DNA of 64,000 nucleotides from Zoogloea sp021286885 (GCF_041915215.1 NZ_JAYSBV010000001.1), one strand, 5' to 3'; numbered from the stretch's first letter, positions 22,640 to 31,408 are shown. The notes: generated by a model from the sequence alone, not told the origin. Numbers and translations are program-made.

Positions 22640-25225
22640 TCAGCCCGCCCGGGCGAACACAATCCCGCCCGTGCCCCCCACATCCACCCGGATCAGATCC
22701 TTGGCGCCAAACTGGCCCTCGAGAATGCGCTTGGCCAGCGGATTTTCGACGTGCTCCTGGATCGCCCGCTTGAGGGGCCGGGCGCCAAATACCGGGTCGA
22801 AGCCCGCCTTGGCCAGTTCGAGCAGGGCTGCGTCGCTCACCTCCAGCTGCATGTCGAGGCGTGCCAGACGCTTGTCCAGATAGCCCAGCTGGATGCGGGC
22901 AATCGACCCGATATTGCGCTCGTCCAGGCTGTGGAACACCACCACTTCGTCGATCCGGTTGATGAACTCGGGGCGGAAGAAGGTCTTCACCTCGGCCATC
23001 ACCGCCAGCTTGACCACCTGATAATCGTCGCTCGACATCTGCTGGATCATCTGGCTGCCCAGGTTGGAGGTCATCACGATCACCGTGTTCTTGAAATCCA
23101 CGGTGCGCCCCTGGCCGTCGGTCATGCGCCCGTCGTCCAGCACCTGAAGGAGCACGTTGAACACATCCGGGTGGGCCTTTTCCACCTCATCGAACAGGAT
23201 CACCGAATAAGGCTTGCGCCGCACCTGCTCGGTGAGATAGCCGCCCTCCTCATACCCCACATAGCCCGGAGGCGCCCCGATCAGGCGGGCCACCGAATGC
23301 TTCTCCATGAACTCGCTCATGTCGATGCGGATGAGGTGTTCCTCGCTATCAAACAGAAACTCGGCCAAAGCCTTGCACAGCTCGGTCTTGCCCACCCCAG
23401 TGGGCCCGAGGAAGAGGAAGGAACCGTAAGGCTTGTTTTCGTCAGACAGCCCCGCCCGGGAACGCCGGATCGCATCCGACACCAGACGCACCGCCTCATC
23501 CTGACCGATCACCCGCTGGTGCAGCCGGTCTTCCATCTGGAGGAGCTTTTCGCGCTCGCCCTGCATCATCTTGGACACCGGGATGCCCGTGGCGCGGCTC
23601 ACCACTTCGGCGATTTCCTCGGCGCCCACCTGGGTACGCAGCAGCGTGTTGGCGGGCTTGGCATCCCCATGGGCCTCGGCCTTCTTGAGCTGGGATTCGA
23701 GCTGGGGCAGCTGGCCGTATTGCAGTTCGGCCACCTTGTCGAGCTTGCCTTCCCGCTGGAAGCGGGTGATGTCGGCCTTGATCCGGTCGATTTCTTCCTT
23801 GATGTGGGCCGAGCCCTGGACAGCCGACTTCTCGGCCTTCCAGATTTCCTCCAGATCCGAATATTCCTTCTTGATTCGGGCGATTTCTTCTTCGATCAGG
23901 CCCAGACGCTTGAGGGAAGCCTCGTCCTTTTCCTTCTGGACCGCCAGCTGTTCGATTTCGAGCTGAATGCGGCGGCGCTCCAGCTTGTCCATCACTTCCG
24001 GCTTGGAGTCGATCTCCATCTTGATCCGGGCGGCGGCCTCGTCGATCAGGTCGATGGCCTTGTCGGGCAGAAAACGATCGGTGATGTAGCGGTGGGAGAG
24101 TTCAGCAGCGGCCACGATGGCCGGGTCGGTGATATCCACCCCGTGGTGCAGCTCGTACTTTTCCTGCAGGCCGCGCAGGATGGCAATGGTGGATTCCACG
24201 CTGGGCTCATCCACCAGCACCTTCTGGAAGCGGCGCTCCAGGGCTGCATCCTTCTCGATGTACTTGCGGTATTCGTCCAGGGTGGTGGCGCCGATGCAGT
24301 GCAGCTCGCCCCGGGCCAGGGCCGGCTTGAGCATATTGCCCGCATCCATCGCCCCTTCGGCCTTGCCGGCCCCCACCATGGTGTGGATTTCGTCGATGAA
24401 CAGGATGATCCGACCTTCGTCCTTGGCGATGTCGTTGAGCACCGCCTTGAGGCGTTCCTCAAACTCGCCCCGGTACTTGGCCCCGGCCAACAGCCCGGCC
24501 ATGTCCAGCACCAGCACCCGCTTGCCCTTGAGGCTTTCGGGCACTTCATCATTCACGATGCGCTGGGCCAGGCCTTCGACGATGGCGGTCTTGCCCACCC
24601 CGGGTTCGCCGATCAGCACCGGGTTGTTCTTGGTGCGACGTTGCAGGATCTGTACCGCCCGACGGATTTCGTCATCCCGGCCAATCACCGGGTCCAGCTT
24701 GCCCTGACGGGCCCGCTCGGTGAGGTCGAGGCAATACTTCTTGAGCGCCTCGCGCTGGCCTTCGGCCTCGGCAGAATCCACATTCTGGCCGCCGCGCACG
24801 GCCTCCACGGCCTGCTCCAGCGCTTTTTTGGTGAGGCCGGCTTCCTTGAGCAAACGCCCCGCCTCGCCCTTGTCGTCGGCCAGGGCGAGCAGGAACATCT
24901 CGCTGGCGATGAATTCGTCGCCCCGCTGCTGGGCAGCCTTGTCAGTCAGGTTGAGCAGATTGCTCAGATCCCGCCCGATGGACACCTCGCCCCCATGCCC
25001 CTGCACCTTGGGCAGGCGCTCCAGGGCACGCCCCAAAGCCTGCTGGAGGGCCGGCACGCCAACGCCTGCGCGCTGGAGCAGGGAGCGGGTGCTGCCGTCT
25101 TCCTGCTGGAGCAGGGCCAGCAGCAGGTGCACCGGTTCGATGAACTGCTGATCGTTGCCAAGCGCGAGGCTCTGGGCCTCCTGAATGGCTTGCTGGAATT
25201 TGGTGGTGAGCTTGTCGAAACGCAT
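22640..25225 (-). CDS. clpB: ATP-dependent chaperone ClpB
   Basis: 861 aa disaggregase that works with DnaK to rescue aggregated proteins after heat stress. Start at the ATG at 25225 (MRFDKLTTKFQQAIQEAQ), set by a perfect AAGGAGG ribosome binding site; longer in-frame versions read through promoter sequence. Order: N-terminal repeat domain (1-145), first AAA+ module with GEPGVGKTAIVEGLA, coiled-coil middle domain rich in Glu/Lys (about 400-525), second AAA+ module with GPTGVGKTELCKALAEF, and the C-terminal small domain. A sigma-32-type promoter lies 42-69 bases upstream. Confidence 0.98.
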   Translation of the reverse strand: MRFDKLTTKFQQAIQEAQSLALGNDQQFIEPVHLLLALLQQEDGSTRSLLQRAGVGVPALQQALGRALERLPKVQGHGGEVSIGRDLSNLLNLTDKAAQQRGDEFIASEMFLLALADDKGEAGRLLKEAGLTKKALEQAVEAVRGGQNVDSAEAEGQREALKKYCLDLTERARQGKLDPVIGRDDEIRRAVQILQRRTKNNPVLIGEPGVGKTAIVEGLAQRIVNDEVPESLKGKRVLVLDMAGLLAGAKYRGEFEERLKAVLNDIAKDEGRIILFIDEIHTMVGAGKAEGAMDAGNMLKPALARGELHCIGATTLDEYRKYIEKDAALERRFQKVLVDEPSVESTIAILRGLQEKYELHHGVDITDPAIVAAAELSHRYITDRFLPDKAIDLIDEAAARIKMEIDSKPEVMDKLERRRIQLEIEQLAVQKEKDEASLKRLGLIEEEIARIKKEYSDLEEIWKAEKSAVQGSAHIKEEIDRIKADITRFQREGKLDKVAELQYGQLPQLESQLKKAEAHGDAKPANTLLRTQVGAEEIAEVVSRATGIPVSKMMQGEREKLLQMEDRLHQRVIGQDEAVRLVSDAIRRSRAGLSDENKPYGSFLFLGPTGVGKTELCKALAEFLFDSEEHLIRIDMSEFMEKHSVARLIGAPPGYVGYEEGGYLTEQVRRKPYSVILFDEVEKAHPDVFNVLLQVLDDGRMTDGQGRTVDFKNTVIVMTSNLGSQMIQQMSSDDYQVVKLAVMAEVKTFFRPEFINRIDEVVVFHSLDERNIGSIARIQLGYLDKRLARLDMQLEVSDAALLELAKAGFDPVFGARPLKRAIQEHVENPLAKRILEGQFGAKDLIRVDVGGTGGIVFARAG

Positions 25226-25266
25226 CTTGGCCTCCTTGAGTGCCGGCAAATCCTGGTCTGAAACCC

Positions 25267-25294
25267 AGATGGGGGACGGCCAGCAAACTTCAAG
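25267..25294 (-). promoter_or_regulatory. Sigma-32 (heat-shock) promoter of clpB
   Basis: On the minus strand CTTGAA (25289-25294) is followed after 14 bases by CCCCATCT (25267-25274). This matches the sigma-32 consensus CTTGAAA and CCCCATNT at proper spacing. It lies just upstream of the clpB ribosome binding site. Confidence 0.88.
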
Positions 25295-25420
25295 GGGTTC
25301 AACACAAGAGCAACACCCGTAACCCGTACTAGACGCACAAAGGCCCGTCCGGATCGAGCCAGACAGGCCTTTGGCAAGGGGCGCGGCCAGGCATGCGCAC
25401 CGAACAAACAACAAACGCGC

Positions 25421-25651
25421 TTACTTGCGACGCAGGAAGAATTCGTAACTTTGATCAGCGAGCGTCTTCTGATCCAGCAGCTCATTGCCCGTCTGACGGG
25501 CAAAGGCGGCGAAATCCTTGGCCGACCCCGGGTCGGTGGCGAGCACCTGGAGCACCTGACCGCTTTGCATCTCGGCCAGAGCTTTCTTGGCGCGCAGGAT
25601 GGGCAGGGGGCAGTTGAGCCCTCGGGCATCTACTTGTTTGTCAAAATTCAT
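25421..25651 (-). CDS. TusA/SirA-family sulfurtransferase-like protein
   Basis: 76 aa from the ATG at 25651, with GGAG upstream. It begins MNFDKQVDARGLNCPLPILR; the CPxP motif (Cys near residue 14) is the sulfur-carrying site of the TusA/YedF/SirA family. Relatives shuttle persulfide sulfur to tRNA thiolation, molybdenum cofactor or sulfur oxidation pathways. Which one applies here cannot be told; moaC and soxYZ lie a few kilobases away, which is only suggestive. The end (DQSYEFFLRRK) is typical. It is divergent from the roadblock cluster. Confidence 0.88.
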   Translation of the reverse strand: MNFDKQVDARGLNCPLPILRAKKALAEMQSGQVLQVLATDPGSAKDFAAFARQTGNELLDQKTLADQSYEFFLRRK

Positions 25652-25877
25652 GGGCTTACTCCGTTCACAAATAGCTAATTTCCCGATTTTACCTTTTCCT
25701 GACAAACTAGCCTTGTTTGTGCAATGCGGAACTAGTTCCTGAAAATCCATCCGATTTGTGAAATAATGACAAAACGGAATCCGGCACAACAAGGATCGAC
25801 ACGCTTTCCAGCGAAAATGCCATTCGGGTTAAATCCCGTGCTGCCCCACAGATATTCCTACTTAAGAGGTGCTCTTC

Positions 25878-26243
25878 ATGCGCTCCAACATGCTTCAAAC
25901 CGTCCTCAATGACCTGAACGGCACTTCCGCCGACATCGAGGCCTCCGCAATCATCTCGTCGGACGGTCTGATGATGGCCGCCCTGCTCCCGACCACCGTG
26001 GATGAAGACCGGGTCGGTGCCATGAGTGCTGCCATGTTGTCCCTGGGTGATCGTACCGCCCGCGAACTGGCCCGAGGCAGCCTGGAACAGGTGCTTATCA
26101 AGGGTGAAAAGGGCTACGTGCTGATGGTTCAGGCCGGCGCTGATGCCGTGCTGACCGTGATGGCCAAGCCCAATGCCAAGCTGGGCCTGGTATTTCTCGA
26201 CGTACGCCGCGCCGCCGACGCCATCGGCAAGATTCTCGGTTAA
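25878..26243 (+). CDS. Roadblock/LC7 domain protein (MglB-like)
   Basis: 121 aa, starting at the ATG at 25878 with AAGAGG nine bases upstream. A single roadblock/LC7 fold: an N-terminal helix (MLQTVLNDLNG), strands ASAIISSDGLMMAALLP, a helix with MSAAMLSLGDRTARELARG, strand EQVLIKGEKGYVLMVQAG, and the final helix RRAADAIGKILG. Such proteins are usually dimeric partners, often GTPase-activating, of small Ras-like GTPases; MglB in Myxococcus and CvnB in Streptomyces are examples. The matching GTPase lies five genes downstream in the same direction. It is the first gene of the cluster. Confidence 0.9.
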   Translation: MRSNMLQTVLNDLNGTSADIEASAIISSDGLMMAALLPTTVDEDRVGAMSAAMLSLGDRTARELARGSLEQVLIKGEKGYVLMVQAGADAVLTVMAKPNAKLGLVFLDVRRAADAIGKILG

Positions 26244-26252
26244 GGAGACCCC

Positions 26253-26729
26253 ATGATTGCCGACATGAATCCCGCATGGATCACCGGCGAAGCCAGTGAG
26301 CACGTGCTGACCTATGCTGACGGCTCCACCCGCCGGGTGTATGTGACCGGTATCGAGACCCCTTACCCCCAGGGCAAGCTGATCGTCTCCCGCACCAACA
26401 CCCAGGGCATCATCACCCACTGCAATCAGTCCTTCGTCGACATGGCGGGCTACGAAGAGGCCGAGCTGATCGGGCAACCCCACTGTTTGCTGCGTCACCC
26501 CGACATGCCCCACGGCGCCTTCAAGGACTTGTGGGAAACCGTACATGCCGGCAAACAATGGCATGGCTATGTGAAGAACCTGCGCAAGGACGGCGGCCAC
26601 TACTGGGTCTATGCGACCGTAGTGCCCAACGTCCGCAACGGCGAGATCGTCGGCTACACCTCCGTACGCCGCGAACCTTCCCGCGAGAAGGTGGCCGCCG
26701 CTGAAGCCCTCTACAAGACCATGAGTTAA
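26253..26729 (+). CDS. PAS domain sensor protein (Aer-type)
   Basis: 158 aa. Residues about 25-145 form one PAS domain very close to the Aer energy-taxis sensor type: FVDMAGYEEAELIGQPHCLLRHPDMP, then KNLRKDGGHYWVYATV and GEIVGYTSVRREP. This type commonly binds FAD and senses redox state. There is no membrane segment, HAMP or methyl-accepting domain, so it must pass its signal to a partner. It lies nine bases after the roadblock gene and six before the PhnD-like gene. FAD binding is inferred from family. Confidence 0.9.
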   Translation: MIADMNPAWITGEASEHVLTYADGSTRRVYVTGIETPYPQGKLIVSRTNTQGIITHCNQSFVDMAGYEEAELIGQPHCLLRHPDMPHGAFKDLWETVHAGKQWHGYVKNLRKDGGHYWVYATVVPNVRNGEIVGYTSVRREPSREKVAAAEALYKTMS

Positions 26730-26735
26730 GCCGCC

Positions 26736-27482
26736 ATGACGATCAATTTCACGGTCAGCCCCAGCTTCCCCAACGAGCGCATCTCCGACTGGTACATCTT
26801 CAACACCTGGATGCAGCGCTCCCTTGAAGTGTCCATCCACCTGGAGCTGCACGACAGCTTCAAGATCCAGCGCGACGCCATTGCCGCCGGCAAGGTGGAT
26901 ATGATCTACGCCAACCCCTTCGACGCCTCCCTGCTGGTGCGCGAAAAGGGCTTCAAGGCGATTGCCAAGCCGGCCGACCACGCCGACGAAATGGTGGTGT
27001 TTACCGCCGCCGGCAACGCGATCAACCAGATCCGCGACCTGCAGCCCGGCACCCGCCTGGCCTATGTGGATGATCCGGCCATCAACACCATCGGCCACAT
27101 CCTGCTGGAACCCGCCAACCTGGACGCCAGCAACATCCAGGATAACGTGCGCGACACCTATATTCAGGTGGCCAAGGAAGTGCTGCGTGGCAACGTGGAT
27201 GTGGGCTTCATGCCGGTGGAAGCCTTCAACAGCCTGTCCTCCCTGGTGCAACGGGATCTGAAGGTGCTGGTCACCAGCGAAATGCAGAGCATCCAGCACG
27301 TTTTCCTGGTCGGCCCCGCCGCCCTCGAGAAAGCCGATGCGATCAGCCAGCTGCTGGCCAGCATGCACGAAACCGACAAGGGTCAAGCCATGCTCACCAG
27401 CCTGGGCCTGAGCCGCTGGCAGATCCTGCAACAAGAAGACGTGGAGTTCATGATCGACATCATCTCCACCCTGGGTCATTAA
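26736..27482 (+). CDS. PhnD-like substrate-binding domain protein without signal peptide
   Basis: 248 aa. It follows the PhnD/phosphonate-type periplasmic binding fold: an opening strand MTINFTVSPSFPNERISDW, the AAGKVDMIYANPFDASLLVREKG block, AYVDDPAINTIGHILL, and GNVDVGFMPVEAFNSL. Unlike transport proteins it has no signal sequence, so it should be cytoplasmic, and no ABC permease or ATPase is near. I infer a small-ligand sensor feeding the roadblock/GTPase system. Ligand unknown. The gene is tightly packed between the PAS gene and the next unknown. Confidence 0.8.
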   Translation: MTINFTVSPSFPNERISDWYIFNTWMQRSLEVSIHLELHDSFKIQRDAIAAGKVDMIYANPFDASLLVREKGFKAIAKPADHADEMVVFTAAGNAINQIRDLQPGTRLAYVDDPAINTIGHILLEPANLDASNIQDNVRDTYIQVAKEVLRGNVDVGFMPVEAFNSLSSLVQRDLKVLVTSEMQSIQHVFLVGPAALEKADAISQLLASMHETDKGQAMLTSLGLSRWQILQQEDVEFMIDIISTLGH

Positions 27483-27496
27483 GCGCACACCGCCTG

Positions 27497-27973
27497 ATGA
27501 ACCTCTTCCTGACCGACCCCGAGAACCCGGCGCGCATCCGCCCCCCGGCGCCGCCGGCCGTCTTTGGACTGCCGGTGCGCACGCTCAACATCGCGGCCCA
27601 TTGGCATTCGCCCGCCACGGGCGCATTGTTGGCTGCCGAGGTGGGGCGCCGCCCCGAGAACCTGCACTCCCATGTGCAGCGCATCTCCCTCTGGCACAGT
27701 CTCGGGGATCCGGTCGAACTGGCCGCTGCCGTGCTCGATCTGTGGATCGTGCTCGGCAGCTTTGGCCAGGATCTGCGCCTGCGCATGCTGCGCACCCACT
27801 ACGACGCCCTTGAGCAACACGAAATGGGTACTTACCTGAGCAGCCGCCTGCATAATGGCATCCAGTGCCATGACCCCTGCGTGGCCCTTCCCGGCGTGGT
27901 GCTCGCCCGCCCAGTCGAAGGGGAGCGTGAATTCTTGCGTCAGGTGCCACACAGCCTAGCAATTCCGGCCTGA
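27497..27973 (+). CDS. Hypothetical protein of the GTPase cluster
   Basis: 158 aa, soluble, starting 14 bases after the PhnD-like gene. It has a proline-rich front (ARIRPPAPPAVFGLP) and a helical middle (DPVELAAAVLDLWIVLGSFGQDLRLRMLRTHY split across helices). I do not recognise a family. Codon use and position on the same strand with short gaps support a real gene in the same transcript. Confidence 0.72.
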   Translation: MNLFLTDPENPARIRPPAPPAVFGLPVRTLNIAAHWHSPATGALLAAEVGRRPENLHSHVQRISLWHSLGDPVELAAAVLDLWIVLGSFGQDLRLRMLRTHYDALEQHEMGTYLSSRLHNGIQCHDPCVALPGVVLARPVEGEREFLRQVPHSLAIPA

Positions 27974-28043
27974 TGCTTCAGGCTGGTCATGACTCCGCAT
28001 TAGAATACGGCACTCCCTATTCCAACATCCATAGCGGACCCCC

Positions 28044-29219
28044 ATGAGCCGCCCTCAAAGCCCCCTCCCTGCAGAATCCTCCATCAACCTGCTCCTGCAT
28101 CATGTAGGCAGCATGGATGCCCGCCTCATTGGCCTATCGGTTGAACGCCACTGGAAGAAGTCCGTACAGCTGGTCAGCGAGCTGCCCAATGCCCAAGTGG
28201 CGCTCTTGGACTGCGACCGCCCCGGCGTTGAAGACGCCCTGGCGCAGCTGGCCTCCTTTCCGCGCATTGGCGTCGTCTGCTATGCCTTCCAGCCCAAGGA
28301 TCACGCCCCGCGCATGGCAAACTGCCTCGTACTGGGCAAGCCCCTCAACCTGGAAACCCTGCCCAACATCCTGCTCAAAACGGCTGAGGAAGCCTCTCGA
28401 GCCATTGCCTTGCCCTCCAGCCGCCATACCATCAGCACAGCGCCCCTAAGCCAGCCCGGCCCAGATGCCCCCCAAGAATCCCTGGGGCAACGCATGGGCA
28501 CCGAAGACGAGCACGATCTGTGCGGCAACGGCGAAGACATCGCGCTGCAGGCGGGTGGCAGCATTCCCGAGCGAATCTACTTTCCCCCTAGCCAGTACCT
28601 GATCGGCCATCTGCACCAAGCGGTGGATATGGCCGTGCAAAGCGGCCGCCCCCATGTGGTCTCGGGCCTGCCCCGCCTGATCGGCGTACAGCCCAAACCC
28701 GCACCCACCTGCGTGACCGCCTTCCGGGACAACCAGCTGCGGCCCATTTCCATGACCCAGCTGCCCGAATCCATCGCGCGCATTGTGCCAGCAGCCATCC
28801 TCACCGAGACCACCGGAGTCGAAACCATCTTCAACGCCGAAGATCTGCTCTGGAACCTGGCCACCTGGGCCTCCCGGGGGCGTTTGCCGGAAGGCACCAA
28901 CCCCCACGCGGGGGTGCGGCTGCGCGCTTGGCCCAACTTCAGCCGGATTTTTGTCACCCCCCACGCCCTACGCATCGTTGCTTTCTGGACCGCAAATATC
29001 GCCAGTCCGGTAGAAGTTGCACGCCGCCTGGCCATTCCACAGCGATATGTATTCTCAATTTACAGTTCGGCGCGCTTTTCGGGCCTGCTTGATGCTTCAA
29101 TAGCTCCTGTAGTACAAACGGATGTTGCCACGGCGGAAGGCACCCCCAACAAGGAGTCCAGCCCCCAGAAGCCATCTATCCTTTCGAGAATACTCAGGAA
29201 ACTACTCCATGCAATCTGA
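28044..29219 (+). CDS. Hypothetical protein with possible degenerate receiver-like front
   Basis: 391 aa. The first 120 residues alternate strands and helices (AQVALLDCDRPGVEDALAQL, IGVVCYAFQPKDH, NCLVLGKPLNLETL) in a way that recalls response-regulator receiver domains, including a lysine-proline near the end, but the expected acidic pocket is not clear. A low-complexity linker follows at about 130-165. The C-terminal third (NAEDLLWNLATWASRGRLP, PVEVARRLAIPQRYVFSIY) looks helical and could be a winged-helix region. The stop overlaps the GTPase start by 11 bases, so the two are coupled. The receiver idea is inference. Confidence 0.7.
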   Translation: MSRPQSPLPAESSINLLLHHVGSMDARLIGLSVERHWKKSVQLVSELPNAQVALLDCDRPGVEDALAQLASFPRIGVVCYAFQPKDHAPRMANCLVLGKPLNLETLPNILLKTAEEASRAIALPSSRHTISTAPLSQPGPDAPQESLGQRMGTEDEHDLCGNGEDIALQAGGSIPERIYFPPSQYLIGHLHQAVDMAVQSGRPHVVSGLPRLIGVQPKPAPTCVTAFRDNQLRPISMTQLPESIARIVPAAILTETTGVETIFNAEDLLWNLATWASRGRLPEGTNPHAGVRLRAWPNFSRIFVTPHALRIVAFWTANIASPVEVARRLAIPQRYVFSIYSSARFSGLLDASIAPVVQTDVATAEGTPNKESSPQKPSILSRILRKLLHAI

Positions 29220-29769
29220 GCGTGCCCGCCATAATAAAATCGTCATCTCCGGGACCGTAGGTGCAGGCAAGAGCACCGCAATCGCTGCCTTAAGCGATAT
29301 TCCGCCGGTCAGCACCGAAGCCATGGCCAGCGACGAAACCGCCCAACTCAAGAAAACCACCACCGTCGCGATGGACTACGGGGTGCTCAACCTGCCCGAC
29401 GGTGAAAAGGTGATGCTATACGGCACCCCCGGGCAAGAGCGCTTCAGCTTCATGTGGGAAATCCTGTCTGAGGGCGGAATCGGTCTGGTACTGCTGATCA
29501 ACAACAGCAACCCCGACCCCCTGGGTGATCTGGAGGTGTACATGAACGCCTTCAAGAACTTCATCAAGGATACCGCCGTCGTGATTGGCGTGACCCACGC
29601 CGACCGGGTACGCTTCCCTGATCTGGATGCCTACCGCCAGAAGCTGGCCACCCTCGATTACTCGCCGACGCCTGCCATTTTTCAGGTGGATGCGCGCAGC
29701 AAGGAGGATGTGGCCATGCTGGTCAAGGCCCTGCTCTACACCCTGAACCCCGGACTGGTTGATGCTTGA
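29209..29769 (+). CDS. Small Ras-like GTPase (MglA/CvnD, COG2229-like)
   Basis: 186 aa from the ATG at 29209, behind CAGGAA. P-loop GTVGAGKST at 15-23, switch I threonines in KKTTTVAMDYG, switch II YGTPGQERF at 71-79 with the catalytic-type glutamine kept, and a base-recognition motif GVTHAD near 127-132 in place of NKxD. This is the prokaryotic small-GTPase type paired with roadblock proteins in Streptomyces conservons and in MglA/MglB. It overlaps both neighbours (11 bases upstream, 8 downstream), which argues for a tight complex with the next product. Role in polarity, motility or surface signalling is inferred. Confidence 0.92.
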   Translation: MQSERARHNKIVISGTVGAGKSTAIAALSDIPPVSTEAMASDETAQLKKTTTVAMDYGVLNLPDGEKVMLYGTPGQERFSFMWEILSEGGIGLVLLINNSNPDPLGDLEVYMNAFKNFIKDTAVVIGVTHADRVRFPDLDAYRQKLATLDYSPTPAIFQVDARSKEDVAMLVKALLYTLNPGLVDA

Positions 29770-30394
29770 GATTGTTCCCGGCTCCTACCTCACGGTAACG
29801 CCCTACGGCGCGTGGCATGCCATTGCCCGCGCCGACGAAAACGCCGAACGGCGCGCCCTTCTGTCGATCATGCACGAGGCCAGCAGCCCCCTGCTGAGCA
29901 CCACCCAGGCCCGCACCTGGACTGCCTGTGATAACGATGAAGCCGCCCTGGATGTGCTGCTGCGGCTTCAGGAGAAGGCCTGCCTCGAAGCCTGGCCCGA
30001 GCCCCGCCCCGCCCCCAGCGGCACCCTGGAAGAAACCCTGCCCGCCCTACTGGCCGGGCTGAGTGACACCCATCAGGCGGTTCTCGCCGACAGCATGGGC
30101 TTCTGCCTTGCCAGTGCCGGCTACGACACCGACACCGCCGAAGCCTTGGCCGCCGTGGGCGCCGACATCCTCTCGGTGGCCGAACGCCAGTCCAAGGCCC
30201 TCAGCCAGCTGGGCGATCACCTGCTGGATGGCTGGGGCAACGTGGATGCAGCCGGGATCAGCGGGCTCAGTTTCTGGCCCATGCACATCGGCAAGACCCG
30301 GCTGGCCCTCACCGTGAGCGGGCGCCCGCGCTTTAACCAGCGGGCCTTTGCCGACTTGGTCTGGACCCTCTGCGTGCGTTACGGCGAGCTGTAA
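29762..30394 (+). CDS. Protein with C-terminal roadblock-like domain
   Basis: 210 aa from the ATG at 29762, which overlaps the GTPase stop. The N-terminal 100 residues (LTVTPYGAWHAIAR) are of unknown type. From about 105 the pattern VLADSMGFCLASAGYDTDTA, a helix AAVGADILSVAERQSKAL, strands ISGLSFWPMHIGKTRLALTV and a last helix resembles a roadblock/LC7 fold. With the protein at 25878 this gives two such domains flanking one GTPase, as in systems with an activator and an adaptor. The roadblock call is by eye and moderate. Confidence 0.7.
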   Translation: MLEIVPGSYLTVTPYGAWHAIARADENAERRALLSIMHEASSPLLSTTQARTWTACDNDEAALDVLLRLQEKACLEAWPEPRPAPSGTLEETLPALLAGLSDTHQAVLADSMGFCLASAGYDTDTAEALAAVGADILSVAERQSKALSQLGDHLLDGWGNVDAAGISGLSFWPMHIGKTRLALTVSGRPRFNQRAFADLVWTLCVRYGEL

Positions 30395-30456
30395 GGCGCA
30401 GCCCCCCGGGGCTCCTGCTATGATGCGGGCCGTTCCATCCTGGCCCAGCCCGCATC

Positions 30457-30972
30457 ATGAGCACCCCATCCACACCCGCCACCCCTCCGAACACCGAAAG
30501 CCCCCTCACCCACTTCGACGCCCAGGGCCAGGCCCATATGGTGGACGTGGGCGCCAAGTCCGAAACCCGCCGGGTCGCCCGGGCCGAGGGCCGGATCCGC
30601 ATGCTGCCCGCCACCCTGGCCCACATCCAGAGCGGCAATAATAAAAAGGGCGACGTGCTCGGCATCGCCCGCATCGCCGCCATCATGGGGGCCAAGCGCA
30701 CCGCCGACCTGATCCCCCTGTGCCACCCAATTCCGCTGACCCGTGTTGCGGTCGAATTCAGCATCGAAACCCCCGACGGGGTGCGCTGCACCGCCACCGC
30801 CGAAACCGTGGGCCGCACCGGGGTCGAAATGGAAGCCCTCACCGCCGTGCAGGTGGGCCTGCTGACTATTTACGACATGTGTAAAGCCGTAGACAAAGGC
30901 ATGGTGATGGAAGGCGTGCGCCTGCTCGAAAAGGAAGGCGGCAAGTCCGGCCACTGGCTGGCTGATCAGTAA
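30457..30972 (+). CDS. moaC: Cyclic pyranopterin monophosphate synthase
   Basis: Converts the MoaA product to cyclic pyranopterin monophosphate in molybdenum cofactor synthesis. 171 aa with a slightly long, proline/threonine-rich front. Family marks: HMVDVGAKSETRRVARAEG, the active region LIPLCHPIPLTRV, and VEMEALTAVQVGLLTIYDMCK. Other moa genes are not adjacent. It stands alone after the GTPase cluster, 62 bases past it. Confidence 0.97.
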   Translation: MSTPSTPATPPNTESPLTHFDAQGQAHMVDVGAKSETRRVARAEGRIRMLPATLAHIQSGNNKKGDVLGIARIAAIMGAKRTADLIPLCHPIPLTRVAVEFSIETPDGVRCTATAETVGRTGVEMEALTAVQVGLLTIYDMCKAVDKGMVMEGVRLLEKEGGKSGHWLADQ

Positions 30973-31026
30973 GGCGCCCCATCCCGGCACCACGTTTTTT
31001 CTGTCCACGCCCAAGGAAGAAAACCC

Positions 31027-31362
31027 ATGAGCTCCGTCGAACGCACCTACCGTTTCAGCGACACAGACCTGACCCAGATTGTTGAAGAAGCCGCCATTTA
31101 CATGTGCGCCTGCCCGGGCCAGGTGGCGAGCGAGCTTCGTCAGCTACGCGACCTGATTCACTATCAACAGCGCTGCATCCACTCGGGCGAAACCTCGGTG
31201 CGGGTGCATGAAATCATCGAAGCCGCCAGCTGGCAGGCCCACGCCCACATGGAGGCCTGCCTCGAAGACGTGCTCGCCCTGGAAGGCTGGGACCGGGCCA
31301 CCCTGCGCATGCCCGAAGGCCTGCGCCAGCTGCGCGACGAGCTTATCGACAAGGGGCTCTGA
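31027..31362 (+). CDS. Hypothetical cytoplasmic protein
   Basis: 111 aa, helical, with a cysteine pair in YMCACPGQVASELRQL and a further cysteine about 22 residues on. The end is DELIDKGL. It has an AAGGAAG ribosome binding site at about 31012. I recognise no family. It lies between moaC and soxY in the same direction, so it could be cotranscribed with either. Confidence 0.7.
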   Translation: MSSVERTYRFSDTDLTQIVEEAAIYMCACPGQVASELRQLRDLIHYQQRCIHSGETSVRVHEIIEAASWQAHAHMEACLEDVLALEGWDRATLRMPEGLRQLRDELIDKGL

Positions 31363-31408
31363 GCGCCACCGCGCCAAGCCCCCACCCCAAACGTTCCCTG
31401 CCCGATCC

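Noticed and set aside
22751..25261. About 835-codon plus-strand open frame opposite clpB
   Set aside because: Antisense to clpB, and it runs through the clpB promoter; shadow frame.
25226..25414. N-terminal extension of ClpB
   Set aside because: It would translate through the sigma-32 promoter and ribosome binding site; Cys-rich sequence unlike any ClpB.
25707..27488. About 590-codon minus-strand open frame opposite the roadblock, PAS and PhnD-like genes
   Set aside because: Gly/His/Val-rich shadow; the three plus-strand genes have familiar folds and ribosome binding sites.
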